From contig JAZUJK010000007.1 of the NCBI GenBank assembly GCA_045642705.1, positions 1-64,000 of the forward strand: a stretch of DNA of 64,000 nt, read 5' to 3'. The notes under the pieces are model-generated. The model did no database searches, had not been told where the DNA came from, and saw nothing but the letters and a program-made list of their open reading frames with translations. Positions 1 through 8,958 of the stretch are shown here, piece after piece; position 1 is the first letter of the stretch; every line of letters starts with the position of its first letter. A program made the translations under genes and the position numbers. This DNA is from UBA1227 sp045642705 (GTDB lineage Bacteria > Bacillota > Clostridia > Oscillospirales > Acutalibacteraceae).

Positions 1-498
1 ATTCCGTTTGCTTACTTATTAGTCTCTTTAATTCTTGGATTATTAGATTCTTGCGCAGGGGTTAAATTCCCATTTTGGTTATCGTTCTTATTCTTTACTA
101 AATCAACATATTTAATTGTATTTGTTATGATTTTTACAATCTTTTGCTTTATATATAAAAGATACACAATTAAGAAATTTGGACCGGAAAATGCACAGTT
201 ATTTCAAAAAGGTAATAAATATTATTTAGTTAAAAACTCTGCTGCATCTATTCTTATTTTATTGATTGGTATTTTTGAATTAATTTTCTATTTTGCTTAT
301 CCAACTAATCCAGCTGGATTTGGTGGTGACGTAATGATATTTATCGCTCTTCCACTCGTTATGCTTTATCACCCACATCACGGAAAACGTAATCCTAAAG
401 TTGATAACGGCATTACCTTCTTCTATGGTTTTGCCTACGTAATAGGAATTGCCCTTATTTTACTTTCTGTTCTTGATTTCATTATCAAATATCTGTGA
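1..498 (+). CDS. Unknown integral membrane protein, 5' end outside the window
   Basis: The frame is open from base 1 to a TGA at 496-498, so the gene starts upstream of the window and only the last 165 codons are visible. The visible part is very hydrophobic, with about four or five predicted membrane segments separated by short basic loops such as a KRYTIKK stretch. No catalytic motif is recognisable. A hairpin follows 10 bases after the stop. I do not recognise the family; it could be a polytopic permease-like or YIP-like protein. Confidence 0.7.
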   Translation: MPFAYLLVSLILGLLDSCAGVKFPFWLSFLFFTKSTYLIVFVMIFTIFCFIYKRYTIKKFGPENAQLFQKGNKYYLVKNSAASILILLIGIFELIFYFAYPTNPAGFGGDVMIFIALPLVMLYHPHHGKRNPKVDNGITFFYGFAYVIGIALILLSVLDFIIKYL

Positions 499-508
499 CG
501 CACTACCA

Positions 509-542
509 CCACTTAAGCAATCTTTAGATTGCTTTGAAGTGG
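509..542. terminator. Strong hairpin after the first gene, resembling an IS200/IS605 end
   Basis: Stem CCACTT-AAGCAATC (509-522), loop TTTA, GATTGCTT (527-534), a 2-base bulge, then AAGTGG (537-542). It lies 10 bases past the stop of the upstream gene and can terminate it, although no clear T-run follows. On the minus strand it is preceded by AAGCCCCC, which resembles the right-end hairpin (omega-RNA end) of TnpB-carrying elements. No tnpA or tnpB frame is present. Confidence 0.5.
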
Positions 543-574
543 GGGCTTCTTACTCAAGGAACCTAATAATCCTC

Positions 575-1156
575 CTAATCTTTTAAACAACCTATTGGAA
601 CAACTAAGACGCCGTCATCTCTTTTATACCCGTATTTTGTACCAGTAATAACAATTTTAAGGTCAGGTAATCTGAGTGGCGTTTGGTTTTCATTCTTATT
701 GTGATCAATAATTAGTTTTTCTATTTCCAACAAATGTTTGGCGCCTTCCTCTATTTCAAATGAACCTAATTTAAACTCAATTAAAGCATATCTACCATCA
801 CGCAAATGTAGAACGCAATCTGCTTCAAGTCCGTATTTATCATGATAGTAAGAAATTTCTCCACCACTACTTTGTGAATAAACTTTTAAATCTCTAATAC
901 AAAGATTTTCAAAAATAAAGCCAAATGATTTTAAATCATAATTGTAGTAGGAAGGCGATCCGCCTAAAGCTGCAACAGCAATTGAAGGGTCAACAAATTC
1001 TCTTTTTCTTCCGCTTCTCATTGCAGAATTAGATCTAATGTTTGGACACCAACCATATAAATCTTCAACAATAAATAATTTTTCCAATATAGAAATATAG
1101 TCATCTAAGGTTACATCACATACCGAAAATATATTTATATAAAAAAGTCCCCTTAT
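575..1156 (-). pseudogene. Truncated DUF4143-type ATPase, C-terminal remnant
   Basis: The reading frame encodes the DUF4143 C-terminal half of the AAA_14/DUF4143 ATPases. Typical features are the KLFIVEDLYGW stretch, the VDPSIAVAALG stretch and the late ADCVLHLRDGRYALIEFK segment, a PD-(D/E)XK-like core. A TTG at 1087 could start a 170-residue product, but the homologous frame continues upstream through a TLDDYISIL stretch to about 1156, where a TAA interrupts it. The P-loop half is absent and the next upstream DNA is tRNA genes. I read it as a decayed 5'-truncated gene, not a short functional protein. Confidence 0.75.
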
Positions 1157-1213
1157 TTAGTCTACAAACTCTAGTTTATAAAGTCCAAATAATGGAGACA
1201 ATTTCATCTCGAA

Positions 1214-1290
1214 TGGCGCCCTTGAAACGACTCGAACGTTCGACCCTCTGCTTAGAAGGCAGATGCTCTATCCAGCTGAGCTATCAGCGC
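1214..1290 (-). tRNA. tRNA-Arg (anticodon UCU) with a poorly paired acceptor stem
   Basis: Read on the minus strand: D-arm GCTC...GAGC, anticodon stem TCTGC/GCAGA with loop CTTCTAA (anticodon TCT), T-arm GAACG-TTCGAGT-CGTTT, discriminator G and encoded CCA (1214-1216). The two strands of the acceptor stem, GCGCTGA and CAAGGGC, pair at only four of seven positions (mismatches at 3:70, 6:67 and 7:66). It lies 15 bases from tRNA-Gly on the same strand. Confidence 0.8.
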
Positions 1291-1305
1291 ATATAACGCA
1301 AAAAA

Positions 1306-1379
<74 letters not shown>

Positions 1380-1385
1380 ATCTTT

Positions 1386-1419
1386 GCGACGGTTGATATT
1401 CTACCATATCGACCGTCGC
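1386..1419. terminator. Inverted repeat downstream of the clpE-like gene
   Basis: GCGACGGT (1386-1393) pairs with ACCGTCGC (1412-1419), and GATAT with ATATC inside after one mismatch. It lies 16 bases past the clpE-like stop, between that gene and the tRNAs. There is no T-run on either side, so it is a weak intrinsic terminator or an mRNA 3' stabiliser. Confidence 0.5.
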
Positions 1420-1434
1420 CGTGTCAATAACTTA

Positions 1435-3774
1435 TTACTTGCTTTTAACCGTTATTTCGTCCTTTTCAACGGTTACTTTGATAGCCGAAATGAGTGCCTC
1501 ATCAGCATCAATAATTATATCTGCAATGCGGTCCTCAATATTGCGTCTGATAACATTTCTGAGGTCACGTGCACCACGTACATCAGAGTCCATCATAGAT
1601 ACAATTTTGGCTGGAACTTCATCGGAGTATTCAAGCTTGATGCCCTTGTCAAGAAGAGGCTCACGGAGCTCTTCTAACATCAAGATTGCGATTTCTTTAT
1701 AGTTCTCATTTGTGAGGTCATTGAATACAACAACTTCATCCACACGACCGATAAACTCTGGGCGTAGGAAGTCACGGAGAGCCTTCATAACCTTCTCCTT
1801 GTTGGCCTCCTCCTGAGTCTTGCCAAAGCCGAGTGCGTTGTCCTTCTTCTCTGAGCCGGCATTGGATGTCATAACGATAACTGTGTTTTCAAAGTTTACA
1901 GTTCTGCCCTGAGCATCATTGATTCTACCCTCATCAAGAATCTGAAGAAGGATGTTCATAACATCTGGGTGGGCCTTCTCTATCTCATCAAAGAGAATTA
2001 CAGAATAAGGCTTGCGGCGAACTTTCTCAGTCAACTGGCCAGCCTCATCATAGCCCACATATCCTGGAGGTGAACCGATTATACGGGAGACGCTATGCTT
2101 CTCCATAAACTCGGACATATCGAGACGGATAAGTGTCTCTGGTGTGTCAAAGAGTTCCTGAGACAGGCGCTTTACAAGTTCTGTCTTACCAACACCAGTT
2201 GGACCTACGAATATGAAAGATGCCGGACGGCGTCTTGAATTTATCTGAATGCGTGAGCGCTTGACAGCTGCAGCGACAGCGGCAATTGCCTCATCCTGTC
2301 CCTTAACATGAGCCTTCAAATTCTCCTCGAGATTTGCAAGCTTTCTAAGGTCAGACTCAATTACTTTGGATGCAGGAATTCCTGTCCAGAGCTGGATTAC
2401 TTTGGCGAGGTCCTCCTCGAGTACCTGGTTATCAGCAGCGGCCTTTTGGAGTTCTGGGAGTTTCTGCTCGAATGCAGAAATTTCAGCCTTGGTCTTGGCC
2501 TGCTCCTCATAATCTGGGTTCTCGGTCTCTGCTTCCATATCCTCGAGATCTGCCTTGGCATCAGCGAGTTCCTTCTCCATGATTTCAGCCTCAGAGATTG
2601 CTTTGTTTCTGAGGTTGGCACATGTGCAGGCCTCGTCGAGCAAATCGATTGCCTTATCAGGGAGGAATCGATCAGTTATATATCTCTCTGAGAGAACTAC
2701 AGCGCGATGCACGAGATTATCACTAATCTGTACTCTATGGAAGTTCTCATAGTATGACTTGATGCCGCAGAGAACATTATATGTCTCTTCTATTGATGGC
2801 TCTTCAATCTTGATCGGTTGGAAACGGCGCTCAAGTGCAGCGTCCTTCTCAATATGCTTTCTATACTCAGTAAATGTTGTCGCACCAATAACTTGAATCT
2901 CGCCACGTGAGAGCGCTGGTTTCAAGATGTTTGCGGCATTCATTGAACCCTCTGCATCGCCTGTTCCGACGAGGTTGTGAACCTCGTCAATAAAGAGGAT
3001 GATATTGCCCTCTTTCTTGACCTCTTCGACGAGGCCCTTGATACGGCTTTCGAACTGGCCACGGAACTGAGTTCCGGCAACGAGAGCCGTGAGGTCGAGC
3101 AGATGGATTTCCTTATTTTGGAGTTTAGCTGGAACATCACCAGCAGCAATGCGCAGAGCAAGGCCCTCAGCAATTGCCGTCTTACCTACACCAGGTTCAC
3201 CGATGAGGCAAGGGTTGTTCTTAGAACGGCGACAGAGAATTTGGATTGCACGCGCTATCTCCTGATCACGGCCTATGATAGCATCAAGTTTGCCATCGCG
3301 TGCCTTCTCAGTGAGATCTGTGCAATATGTACTGAGATAGCGACGTTTCTTTCTGTCGCCCTTCTCACCATTTCTACGGCGGCGCGGTTTCTTACCGTCC
3401 TCCGTCTTTTCCTCTGCCTCCTCTTTCTCGCCAGTTGATGGCACACCAAAGCCGCCGGTAAATCCACCGCCGCCAAGTGCGCCAAATAGGCTGCCGAGAT
3501 CAGGCATAGATGGCGCGCCGCCCTCTTCGAAGTCAGCGTCATCATCATTGAAACCCATAAGGGAATTAAATTGTTCTGATACTTGATCGAGATCTTCAGG
3601 GCTGATACCCATCTGATCCATCATTTTCTTAACAGGACCAATATTGAGCTCACAAGCACATTTTAAGCAGTAGCCCTCAGGCTCACCCTGTGCTGCACCA
3701 TCTGGTCCATCCATTTTAGAAACAAAAACCACTGCTGGGTTTTGCTTACATTTTACACATAGAATCTGTTTCAC
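1435..3774 (-). CDS. clpE: ClpE-like AAA+ unfoldase with N-terminal zinc finger
   Basis: A Clp/Hsp100 ATPase of 779 residues. It starts with a four-cysteine zinc finger (C6, C9, C36, C39) instead of Clp_N repeats, which is the ClpE arrangement. A Gly-rich and basic linker follows (about 85-146), then AAA domain 1 with Walker A GEPGVGKT (192-199) and Walker B LFIDEVH. A short coiled middle segment leads to AAA domain 2 with GPTGVGKTE and ILFDEIEKAHPDV. An LGF tripeptide in domain 2 matches the ClpP-docking loop, so it probably feeds substrates to ClpP, which is not in the window. Its ATG overlaps the pgsA-like stop by 4 bases, so the two are translationally coupled. No CtsR/McsA genes lie nearby. 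Confidence 0.9.
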   Translation of the reverse strand: MKQILCVKCKQNPAVVFVSKMDGPDGAAQGEPEGYCLKCACELNIGPVKKMMDQMGISPEDLDQVSEQFNSLMGFNDDDADFEEGGAPSMPDLGSLFGALGGGGFTGGFGVPSTGEKEEAEEKTEDGKKPRRRRNGEKGDRKKRRYLSTYCTDLTEKARDGKLDAIIGRDQEIARAIQILCRRSKNNPCLIGEPGVGKTAIAEGLALRIAAGDVPAKLQNKEIHLLDLTALVAGTQFRGQFESRIKGLVEEVKKEGNIILFIDEVHNLVGTGDAEGSMNAANILKPALSRGEIQVIGATTFTEYRKHIEKDAALERRFQPIKIEEPSIEETYNVLCGIKSYYENFHRVQISDNLVHRAVVLSERYITDRFLPDKAIDLLDEACTCANLRNKAISEAEIMEKELADAKADLEDMEAETENPDYEEQAKTKAEISAFEQKLPELQKAAADNQVLEEDLAKVIQLWTGIPASKVIESDLRKLANLEENLKAHVKGQDEAIAAVAAAVKRSRIQINSRRRPASFIFVGPTGVGKTELVKRLSQELFDTPETLIRLDMSEFMEKHSVSRIIGSPPGYVGYDEAGQLTEKVRRKPYSVILFDEIEKAHPDVMNILLQILDEGRINDAQGRTVNFENTVIVMTSNAGSEKKDNALGFGKTQEEANKEKVMKALRDFLRPEFIGRVDEVVVFNDLTNENYKEIAILMLEELREPLLDKGIKLEYSDEVPAKIVSMMDSDVRGARDLRNVIRRNIEDRIADIIIDADEALISAIKVTVEKDEITVKSK

Positions 3775-4451
3775 TTTGTCTGTTCCTCGATTTCAGGAGA
3801 ATTATTAGCCTCTGACTTTGCACGAATCTGTGCCTTGGTACTTGGGATATATGAGAAGAATGCAACAATCGTAAGTGTTGCAGAGATGCATACGAGTGCG
3901 ATGATAAGAACATGTGGCATCTCCCATAGGAATGAGAGTGCGCCAAAGTCCGGCGCGAATAGCAGCAGCAGTCCCATTACAATATAGAATGTGAAAGTTG
4001 CCACTTTGCCATAAATAATTGCTGCTGTTGGAACAATATCCATAGACAGCAAAACGAAACTGCAGATAATCATCATAAGTTCCTTGAGACAGAACAGAAG
4101 GAATACATATGAGAAAATTTTCAGCGTCTTGTCATCTGACTTATTAAAATGCAAGAAGAATGTTACGGTCAGTGCTATCTGAGTCAGCTTGTCAGCTGCC
4201 GGGTCAAGCAACTTACCGAGTTTACTTATCTGATTGAAGTGACGGGCAATCTTTCCGTCGAACAAATCAGTTATTCCTGAGAGGAAAATAATAATTACTG
4301 CTGCAATATACTTTCCACGAAGGAATGTCCATACGAAGAATGGGATTACAATTATTCTAATTAGAGAGAGCAAGTTGGGAATAGTAAGTGCTCCCTCACT
4401 AAGTCCCTGCATCTGGGACCTCAGTGTTTTTATATTTGGATTAAGACTCAT
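3771..4451 (-). CDS. pgsA: CDP-alcohol phosphatidyltransferase (PgsA-like)
   Basis: An integral membrane enzyme of 226 residues in the family that swaps CMP of CDP-diacylglycerol for an alcohol. The family signature D-G-x2-A-R-x8-G-x3-D-x3-D is intact (DGKIAR, then GKLLDPAAD). About six hydrophobic segments surround it. The likely product is phosphatidylglycerol phosphate, the first step to phosphatidylglycerol and cardiolipin, but other CDP-alcohol transferases share the signature and the acceptor cannot be read from sequence. An AGAGGAGATAATT site precedes the ATG. The gene lies 12 bases after the DUF5711 gene. Confidence 0.85.
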   Translation of the reverse strand: MSLNPNIKTLRSQMQGLSEGALTIPNLLSLIRIIVIPFFVWTFLRGKYIAAVIIIFLSGITDLFDGKIARHFNQISKLGKLLDPAADKLTQIALTVTFFLHFNKSDDKTLKIFSYVFLLFCLKELMMIICSFVLLSMDIVPTAAIIYGKVATFTFYIVMGLLLLFAPDFGALSFLWEMPHVLIIALVCISATLTIVAFFSYIPSTKAQIRAKSEANNSPEIEEQTK

Positions 4452-4463
4452 AATTATCTCCTC

Positions 4464-5660
4464 TTATTTCAACTTTGTAATCTTACCCATCTGGTAAGCG
4501 TAAGTTTTATTTCCCATATTGAAAACAGCCATCGCTGTATTATCAATCTCATTATATGTGTGGTACTTGCCACCGCTTGTACGGTAAATTATTGCCTTGT
4601 CGCCAAGGAGAACTGAAACTCTACCGTTTGATGCATAGAGTGACTTGACATTGGAATCAAATTTTTCATCAAACGACTTGGAGAATGAAGATGTGTAACA
4701 TGTCAAGATATCACTGTTAGCACTACCGTGCTCGGAGAGGACGAGGATCAGATGTCCGTCCTCGGAGAACGTGTAATTGGAAAGTGTACTTGTGCCGTAC
4801 TCCTTATCCTCACGATTCTTGAGATTCTTGATAAATGAAGTCAAGTTATCTCCGATTGCAACAACATTGTTGCTCGTTGTGAAGTGTACTTCGAGAATCG
4901 CAGTTCCGAAATATTCAAACTCGCAAACTGGATCCTTATAGTCAAAGTCAAATACTGAAACCTTGGAATAAACTTCACCATCGCGTGCACCGATTGATGA
5001 TACGGCAACATACTTGCCGTTATCTGAGAGGTCCACGGATACTATGCTATCCTGGGCACACACCCAGGCAAAGATTACATTCTTGTAGTTACTGCTATAT
5101 ACCTGTAACTTGGATGCAGATTCATTTGAGAATGTCGCAAGAGCCAAATTACCTTTCTTGGAGAGCGCCGCTGTGATGATTTTCTCATCGGTCTTAGTCT
5201 CGCCAGTAAAGAGCGTGTCGGTTCTGTTCTCTATCCTGTATCGGTTACCGTTGCGATTGTATACAACCGCCTTGCCGCCCTTGATACTGATTGCCGGTGT
5301 GGAATATGTATGAGCGGTTTCCTTGATAGCCTTGGCAGTGGAATCAAGTACAACCGTCTTATCATTCATAACAACAAATAGGTCTCCACCGAGAACCGTG
5401 ATATCACGTACAGAACTTGAATTTATCTGATACGGATATCCCTTACCAGGTGTCAGGGATGCGAAGAACGACTTGATATTGTCGTTGAGATTAGTTATGG
5501 CTGAAATATTGAGTTTCTTGGCAGCTGAGAAAACGAAAACTGCAAGAAGAATTACTATGATAGCAATTCGAAGTATGAGCCACAGAATCTTCTGTCTCTT
5601 CTTGGTCAGCTTGAAATTCTTGATATTAAATTTTTTAGAAGGGTTATCGGATTTCGCCAT
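4464..5660 (-). CDS. DUF5711 membrane-anchored beta-propeller-like protein
   Basis: A 398-residue protein with a basic cytoplasmic tail, one membrane helix at about residues 26-46, and a long extracellular part of repeated beta-strand blocks (for example VSVDLSDNGKYVAVSSIG), as in WD40/YVTN-like propellers. This matches Firmicutes DUF5711 proteins, whose function is unknown. I prefer the ATG at 5660 over the one at 5675 because GGAGGAGAAACAG sits just before it; the upstream ATG is inside that site. The 5' end overlaps the truA 3' end by 17 bases, indicating co-transcription. Confidence 0.75.
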   Translation of the reverse strand: MAKSDNPSKKFNIKNFKLTKKRQKILWLILRIAIIVILLAVFVFSAAKKLNISAITNLNDNIKSFFASLTPGKGYPYQINSSSVRDITVLGGDLFVVMNDKTVVLDSTAKAIKETAHTYSTPAISIKGGKAVVYNRNGNRYRIENRTDTLFTGETKTDEKIITAALSKKGNLALATFSNESASKLQVYSSNYKNVIFAWVCAQDSIVSVDLSDNGKYVAVSSIGARDGEVYSKVSVFDFDYKDPVCEFEYFGTAILEVHFTTSNNVVAIGDNLTSFIKNLKNREDKEYGTSTLSNYTFSEDGHLILVLSEHGSANSDILTCYTSSFSKSFDEKFDSNVKSLYASNGRVSVLLGDKAIIYRTSGGKYHTYNEIDNTAMAVFNMGNKTYAYQMGKITKLK

Positions 5661-6405
5661 CTGTTTCTCCTCCATAAAAAACTTGATTTAGATATAAGCC
5701 ACAAGGCAGCGCGGTTTGACCTGCTCTTGCCCTATCACGGCTCTCAATAATATTTGGAATAGAACCACGCTCGCGCTTGCCTTCATTTATGAATAGCAAG
5801 GTGCCGACCATGATTCGCACCATGTTATATAAAAAGCCATCGCCTGTAACTGAAAAAGTAACAATGTCACCGTCACGGGTAACACTTGCATCATAGATTG
5901 TACGAGTGAGGTCCTCCTGGTCACATTTAGATCCACAGAAAGAAGTGAAATCATGTGTGCCAATATAGGCCTTTGCCTCCTCGTTTAGGACGGCCTCATC
6001 GATGTGAGGCTTGTAATAGAGTGCACGGCCCTCCATAAATGGATCACGTGCAGGACCATTGTAGATTTTATAGATATATTGCTTGGCCGTGCAGCTGTAT
6101 CTCGGATGGAAATTAAGAGGTACTTCTGATACATCGAATACAGCGACATCCTGTGGGAGCTTGGCATTTAGGCCACCCTGGAGTCTATAGCAATCGATGT
6201 CGCTGTCCGTCATAAACGAGCAGCAATACATATTGGCATGCACGCCGGCATCGGTTCTGGAGCAACCTGTCACATCTGGTCGTTCACCAAATATGCCCAT
6301 TAGGGCATCCTGAACAACCTCCTGGACTGTGACAGCATTATCCTGAACCTGCCAGCCATGGTAAGCTGTGCCCATATATTTCAGTTTTAGAAGTATCTGT
6401 CTCAA
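5644..6405 (-). CDS. truA: tRNA pseudouridine(38-40) synthase TruA
   Basis: A TruA-family synthase (253 residues, normal length) that converts U38-U40 of the tRNA anticodon arm to pseudouridine. The catalytic aspartate is D52 in the motif GCSRTDAGVHA, and the RxxxYxI-type core is seen as KQYIYKIYN. It starts at TTG with TAGGAGAA upstream. Position directly after ecfT is the standard Firmicutes arrangement ecfA1-ecfA2-ecfT-truA. Confidence 0.95.
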   Translation of the reverse strand: MRQILLKLKYMGTAYHGWQVQDNAVTVQEVVQDALMGIFGERPDVTGCSRTDAGVHANMYCCSFMTDSDIDCYRLQGGLNAKLPQDVAVFDVSEVPLNFHPRYSCTAKQYIYKIYNGPARDPFMEGRALYYKPHIDEAVLNEEAKAYIGTHDFTSFCGSKCDQEDLTRTIYDASVTRDGDIVTFSVTGDGFLYNMVRIMVGTLLFINEGKRERGSIPNIIESRDRARAGQTALPCGLYLNQVFYGGETDGEIR

Positions 6406-6416
6406 GGCCTATTCTC

Positions 6417-7232
6417 CTAAATTACGTGTACGAAAAATGTATTGAGTAGAACCACTCCAGCAATTATCACTGCCATAGATACGAGGGCAACAATATCAAT
6501 TCCTGCGAGTTTCATAATCTTCATTCTAGTTCTGCCCTCGGCGCCGTGATAGCAACGGCACTCCATAGCGAAGGCGAGCTCATAGGCTCTGCGGAATGAA
6601 GTGATAAACAGTGGTACAAGCACTGGGACCAGAGCCTTGGCCCGCTCCGTCAATGTACCTGTTTCTAGATCGGCGCCGCGCGCCTTCTGTGCGTTTGTAA
6701 TCTTCTCAAATTCATCCACAAGAGTTGGGATAAATCTCAGAGCGATAGTCATCATCATAGCGATTGTATGAACGCTATTCTTCATAAATTTGAGTGGAGA
6801 TAGCAAACGCTCTATTCCGTCAGTTATAAGAGTCGGGCTCGTTGTATATGTGAGCATCGAGCTTGCGACAACGAGGCCGATGATACGAACAATCATAAAT
6901 ACTGCCGTATTGATACCACCCGTTGTTATGTGAATAAACTTCCACTGGAACAGCATTTTACCGTCTGTCACATAGAAAAGATTGAGAACTGCTGTAAATG
7001 TGATGATAATCACAATCGGCTTGATACTTCTGAGTATCGTACCAAATGGTATGCCCGAAATTAGAATGATAAGAACCAGGGATAGAAGCATAAGTCCCAG
7101 TGCCCAGAAATTCTTGCATACGAAGATTGTGATTATATATGCAAACGTCAGGACTATCTTCATTCGTGGGTCCATTCTGTGTATTACAGAATTACCCGGA
7201 AAGAATTGTCCGATAGTAATATCCTTAATCAA
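6417..7232 (-). CDS. ecfT: Energy-coupling factor transmembrane protein EcfT
   Basis: The membrane coupling subunit of group II ECF vitamin/cofactor transporters. It has 271 residues, about five or six membrane helices, and the cytoplasmic coupling motifs seen here as NAQKARGAD and AMECRCYHGA, the paired A-R-G type signatures that contact EcfA1/EcfA2. The start is TTG at 7232 with AAAGGAGG nine bases upstream, and it overlaps ecfA2 by 8 bases. S-components are usually encoded elsewhere; one candidate membrane domain in this window lies in the fusion protein at 27773-30217. Confidence 0.95.
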   Translation of the reverse strand: MIKDITIGQFFPGNSVIHRMDPRMKIVLTFAYIITIFVCKNFWALGLMLLSLVLIILISGIPFGTILRSIKPIVIIITFTAVLNLFYVTDGKMLFQWKFIHITTGGINTAVFMIVRIIGLVVASSMLTYTTSPTLITDGIERLLSPLKFMKNSVHTIAMMMTIALRFIPTLVDEFEKITNAQKARGADLETGTLTERAKALVPVLVPLFITSFRRAYELAFAMECRCYHGAEGRTRMKIMKLAGIDIVALVSMAVIIAGVVLLNTFFVHVI

Positions 7233-8091
7233 ACTTCACGCCCTCCTTTCGGAGTTTCTGAAGTTCCTCAACGCCCTTGTCGAGAGTATATATATCTGTC
7301 CTAATTGGTATGCCACGGTCACGGAGATTCATAAATATCTTGGTTATCTCTGGAACATCAAGTCCAACAGACAATAGTCTATCGGGATCCTTGAATGTAC
7401 CTGGTACCGTATCATAACTTAGGACCTCTGCCTTGCTCATTACAAGAACCTTGCTTGCAATCTTGGCAACATCCTCCATGGAGTGGGAGACAATCATAAC
7501 TGTGCTACCTGTCTCCTCGCGATAGTCACGGATGAGTTTCAATATAGTATCACGGCCATGTGGGTCGAGACCTGATGTCGGCTCATCAAGAATAAGAATC
7601 TTAGGTGACATCGCCATAACGCCTGCGATAGCAACGCGGCGCTTCTCTCCTCCTGAGAGATCAAACGGTGAACGCTTTAGCATCTCCTCTGTTACACCAG
7701 TGAATTCTGCTGCGCGATGAACCGCTTTATCTATCTCCTCATCGGAGAGTCCCATATTGCGAGGACCAAATGCAATATCCTTATATGCCGTCTCCTCGAA
7801 CAGCTGGTACTCTGGATACTGGAAGCAGAGACCCACTTTAAATCTGGCCTCGCGAAGGCTCGCCTTGCTCTCCCATATATCCTTGCCATCAACGATGATC
7901 TTGCCCTCTGTTGGTTTCAAGAGACCGTTGAAATGCTGAATCAAGGTAGACTTACCAGAGCCTGTATGTCCAATGACAGCTACAAGCTCCCCTTCCTCTA
8001 TATCGAGATTTACATTTTTCAGTGCTGCCACTTCAAATGGTGTTCCCTTGGAATAGAGGTATGTTAAGTTTTCAGTCTTTAGAATTGACAT
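7225..8091 (-). CDS. ecfA2: ECF transporter ATP-binding protein EcfA2
   Basis: An ABC ATPase of 288 residues with Walker A GHTGSGKST, Q-loop CFQYPEYQLF, signature LSGGEKRRVAIAG, Walker B ILILDEPTSGLD and the H-loop in MIVSHSMEDV. It forms a heterodimer with EcfA1 and powers vitamin uptake through EcfT. The N-terminal sequence and the second place in the operon match EcfA2. It lies 8 bases downstream of ecfA1. Confidence 0.95.
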   Translation of the reverse strand: MSILKTENLTYLYSKGTPFEVAALKNVNLDIEEGELVAVIGHTGSGKSTLIQHFNGLLKPTEGKIIVDGKDIWESKASLREARFKVGLCFQYPEYQLFEETAYKDIAFGPRNMGLSDEEIDKAVHRAAEFTGVTEEMLKRSPFDLSGGEKRRVAIAGVMAMSPKILILDEPTSGLDPHGRDTILKLIRDYREETGSTVMIVSHSMEDVAKIASKVLVMSKAEVLSYDTVPGTFKDPDRLLSVGLDVPEITKIFMNLRDRGIPIRTDIYTLDKGVEELQKLRKEGVKFD

Positions 8092-8099
8092 AAAAACTC

Positions 8100-8942
8100 C
8101 TATTTAAGCCAGTCAACAATGGCATCTGCACATTGCTCTGGTGTAAGTACTTTTTTCTCTACGCCGAGACGTATTGCAAGTTCTGCTGCATGTGGTACAT
8201 CGAGACCAACTGAGCGGATCTCGTCCATATGGCGGAAAACATCTATAGGTTTTCCGTCAAGCATAATATGGCCCTTGTCCATTACAACTACTCGGTCTGC
8301 AACAGCAGCCTCGTCCATGTAATGTGTGATAAAGACAACGGCCATGCCGAGCTCATCATGAAGTTTCTTGATTGTGCTCATAACCTCTCGGCGACCCTTA
8401 GGGTCAAGCATCGCTGTCGACTCATCGAGCACGATGCAATCCGGTTGCATAGCAATGATACCTGCTATTGCAACACGTTGTTTCTGACCACCTGATAATT
8501 TATGTGGTTCCATAAGTCGGAAGTCATACATGCCAACTGCAGTCAGCGCATCGTCGACACGTTTTCTAATCTCCTCTGGTGGGATGCCGAGGTTCTCTGG
8601 ACCAAATGCGACATCCTCCTCTACAACCGTTGCTACAATTTGGTTGTCAGGATTCTGGAATACCATACCTACATGCTGACGGATATCCATAAGATGTTCC
8701 TCATCACTGGTTGGGATTCCAAGTACAGATACCTCACCCTTATCAGGGATAAGTATTGCATTTGAGAGTTTTGCAAGAGTGGACTTACCCGAACCGTTGT
8801 GTCCGAGAATAGCTACGAAGTCACCCTTTCTTATTGTTAGGGACAAGTCTTCTATAGCCCACAGCACATCTTCTGCTGGAGCTTTATCTGTCTCTTCACT
8901 ATATGAGAAATAGACATTTTTAAACTCTAAAATCTCGTCCAC
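8100..8942 (-). CDS. ecfA1: ECF transporter ATP-binding protein EcfA1
   Basis: An ABC ATPase of 280 residues with Walker A GHNGSGKST, Q-loop FQNPDNQIVAT, signature LSGGQKQRVAIAG and Walker B CIVLDESTAMLDP. The serine where most ABC proteins have a proline after the catalytic glutamate is typical of EcfA1. It is the first gene of the ecfA1-ecfA2-ecfT-truA block and follows the methyltransferase gene by 16 bases, so the block probably reads through from ruvAB. Confidence 0.95.
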   Translation of the reverse strand: MDEILEFKNVYFSYSEETDKAPAEDVLWAIEDLSLTIRKGDFVAILGHNGSGKSTLAKLSNAILIPDKGEVSVLGIPTSDEEHLMDIRQHVGMVFQNPDNQIVATVVEEDVAFGPENLGIPPEEIRKRVDDALTAVGMYDFRLMEPHKLSGGQKQRVAIAGIIAMQPDCIVLDESTAMLDPKGRREVMSTIKKLHDELGMAVVFITHYMDEAAVADRVVVMDKGHIMLDGKPIDVFRHMDEIRSVGLDVPHAAELAIRLGVEKKVLTPEQCADAIVDWLK

Positions 8943-8958
8943 TTATAAAACCTCTCAT

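Noticed and set aside
2977..3438. 153-codon plus-strand frame
   Set aside because: Antisense shadow of the clpE-like gene; the minus-strand frame carries all Clp motifs.
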